A stretch of DNA of 31,914 nt from JBBRCE01 sp038205115 (GTDB lineage: Bacteria; Planctomycetota; Planctomycetia; Pirellulales; JBBRCE01), in assembly GCA_038205115.1 (NCBI GenBank), contig JBBRCE010000055.1:1-31914 (forward strand). Reading direction: 5' to 3'. Below the pieces are notes generated by a model. That model ran no database searches, was not told the DNA's origin, and saw nothing but the letters and a program-made list of their open reading frames with translations. Below are positions 30,953-31,914 of the stretch, piece by piece. The position numbers and the translations under genes are program-made. Position 1 is the first letter of the stretch. Each line of letters begins with the position of its first letter.

Positions 30953-31914
30953 TCGGGTGTCTGTCCGCCGTTGTGATTCGAATTCCGACCGATCTTGCGA
31001 GCCGCGCGACGTCGGTCGAATTCTAGTTGGCCACGAACCACGCGCCTAGCCAACGGTCCGCTCGGGCGAAAGCTGCCATTTCGCGAACGGACTTGCCAAC
31101 TGGTCCGCGTGGTGCGTCCGCCGGTGGATCGGCCTGGCGATTCGCATCCGCGGTTGTCGCCCCAGCAATTCGCCAAGCCTACATCAAAGCCATCGCGGAG
31201 GCTGACGAGCCCCGGCGACACTCGCTCGGTGGCCACGGCCGGTCGCTGCGAGAAATTTCTGTCCGGTTTTGCCGTCGCGGTGAGCCAACGCTTGATCGGC
31301 GCTGGAGTTGTGACCGAAAAACCGCAGAAAACGGCCGTGGACAGTGAGGACAGAGCGGCCATTTCGCACGATTTCATCACCGCCGCGGCGCGGACCGCAG
31401 GCCCGTCAATCCGATTTGCAGGACTGCGAACTTCCTGCCAGCGGCGCAACGCGAATGCTGCCCGCCGACTCGCATTTTCGCAAATCGGAGTGTGTGAGCG
31501 GTCGCCAGGCTGCTTTGGCGCAAGCGACCGCCGGTTAAGTTGTCAAAGAGCTGCAACGGGGATTCAGCTATTTACTGCGGCCACGCGTCGGTTCGATTTC
31601 GATTGGCCAGCGCACCGGCAAACCTACTTTTGTCTAGCAAACCATCCACGCGACATCTCCTGCCACCAGTCTCACGCAAGTGCCGACGAATTGCCGACGG
31701 AAAAATCTGGTTCGCAGCGCTTTGCGTAACAACGCACGCGAATTGACAGATCGTCAACTCGGCCCCTCATCCTCGGCCCTTCTCCCCGGAGTACCGGAGC
31801 GCAGGGAGACGCGGAGTGAAGAGCCGTACGCCTGAATGCTGCGAACTCGGTTTTTCCGTCGGGTGTTGTGCCTACCTTTGCACGCTGAGTTGTCAGAGCC
31901 CTGGGTTGGCCTCA
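30953..31914. other. Gene-poor end of the window
   Basis: About 960 bp with open frames on both strands (for example 30995-31729 plus and 30865-31449 minus), but none with a motif, a good ribosome site or a natural protein composition. A hairpin, GCGGTCGC (31498-31505) with GCGACCGC (31524-31531), stands alone without a T tract. The last 150 bases hold a CCCCTCATCCTCGG / CTTCTCCCCGGAG stretch of the kind seen in dispersed intergenic repeats, but only one copy is visible here. Confidence 0.4.

Noticed and set aside
30865..31449. Minus-strand open frame of 194 codons at the window end
   Set aside because: It overlaps the start of the fkbM-type gene out of frame and is rich in Arg/Ser/Gly without motifs.
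30995..31729. Plus-strand open frame of 244 codons
   Set aside because: Composition is that of translated non-coding DNA; no domain, signal or ribosome site.

Overview
The window reads as about 32 kb of chromosome from a GC-rich bacterium, most probably a planctomycete of the Pirellulales type. That placement is inferred from gene content: a PQQ-type beta-propeller with a signal peptide, a secreted TPR/SH3-like protein, a DUF6677-type membrane protein, two FkbM methyltransferases, a TPR-CHAT protein, caspase-fold proteins, and frequent GTG/TTG starts. No rRNA, tRNA, CRISPR array or intact transposon was seen.

Layout. (1) 1-2246, plus strand: a secreted redoxin of the iodothyronine-deiodinase-like kind fused to about nine ankyrin repeats, broken by two apparent single-base indels. 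(2) 2247-4264: an insertion hot spot with a 102-bp MITE-like inverted-repeat element, an AT-rich orphan membrane-protein gene, an IS110 transposase tail, and IS66 pieces lying in conflicting orientations. (3) 4265-4840: a secreted cyclophilin that aligns without gaps to eukaryotic cyclophilin A, ending at a bidirectional terminator. (4) 4918-12222, minus strand, six genes in transcription order: a CDF metal exporter, an exported tyrosine-phosphatase/cytochrome c'-like fusion, a caspase-fold pseudoenzyme, an RtcB RNA ligase, a creatininase-family amidohydrolase and a double GNAT acetyltransferase. (5) 12329-13414: a secreted HExxH peptidase of the basic-secretory-protein type with a discoidin-like front. 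(6) 13514-14431, minus: a DUF6677-type protein plus a 68-residue membrane partner. (7) 14845-19382, plus: a maltose-acetyltransferase-like enzyme, a membrane-anchored unknown and a 1028-residue TPR-CHAT protein with an intact His/Cys pair. (8) 19423-21450, minus: an FkbM methyltransferase and a sugar-nucleotide epimerase, separated by a nested inverted repeat. (9) 21576-26355, minus: thrC, a TPR protein, dapB and a PQQ beta-propeller, a probable operon joining two aspartate-family amino-acid enzymes. (10) 26506-30952, minus: an ABC ATPase, a membrane-anchored unknown, a large secreted unknown and a second FkbM methyltransferase. (11) 30953-31914: no convincing gene.

The most interesting items are the phosphatase/heme fusion next to the dead caspase homologue, the catalytically intact TPR-CHAT protein elsewhere in the same window, the eukaryote-like cyclophilin, and the redoxin-ankyrin fusion. 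No single feature proves a new system. The best candidate module is the 8585-12222 cluster (metal exporter, phosphatase-heme protein, pseudo-caspase).
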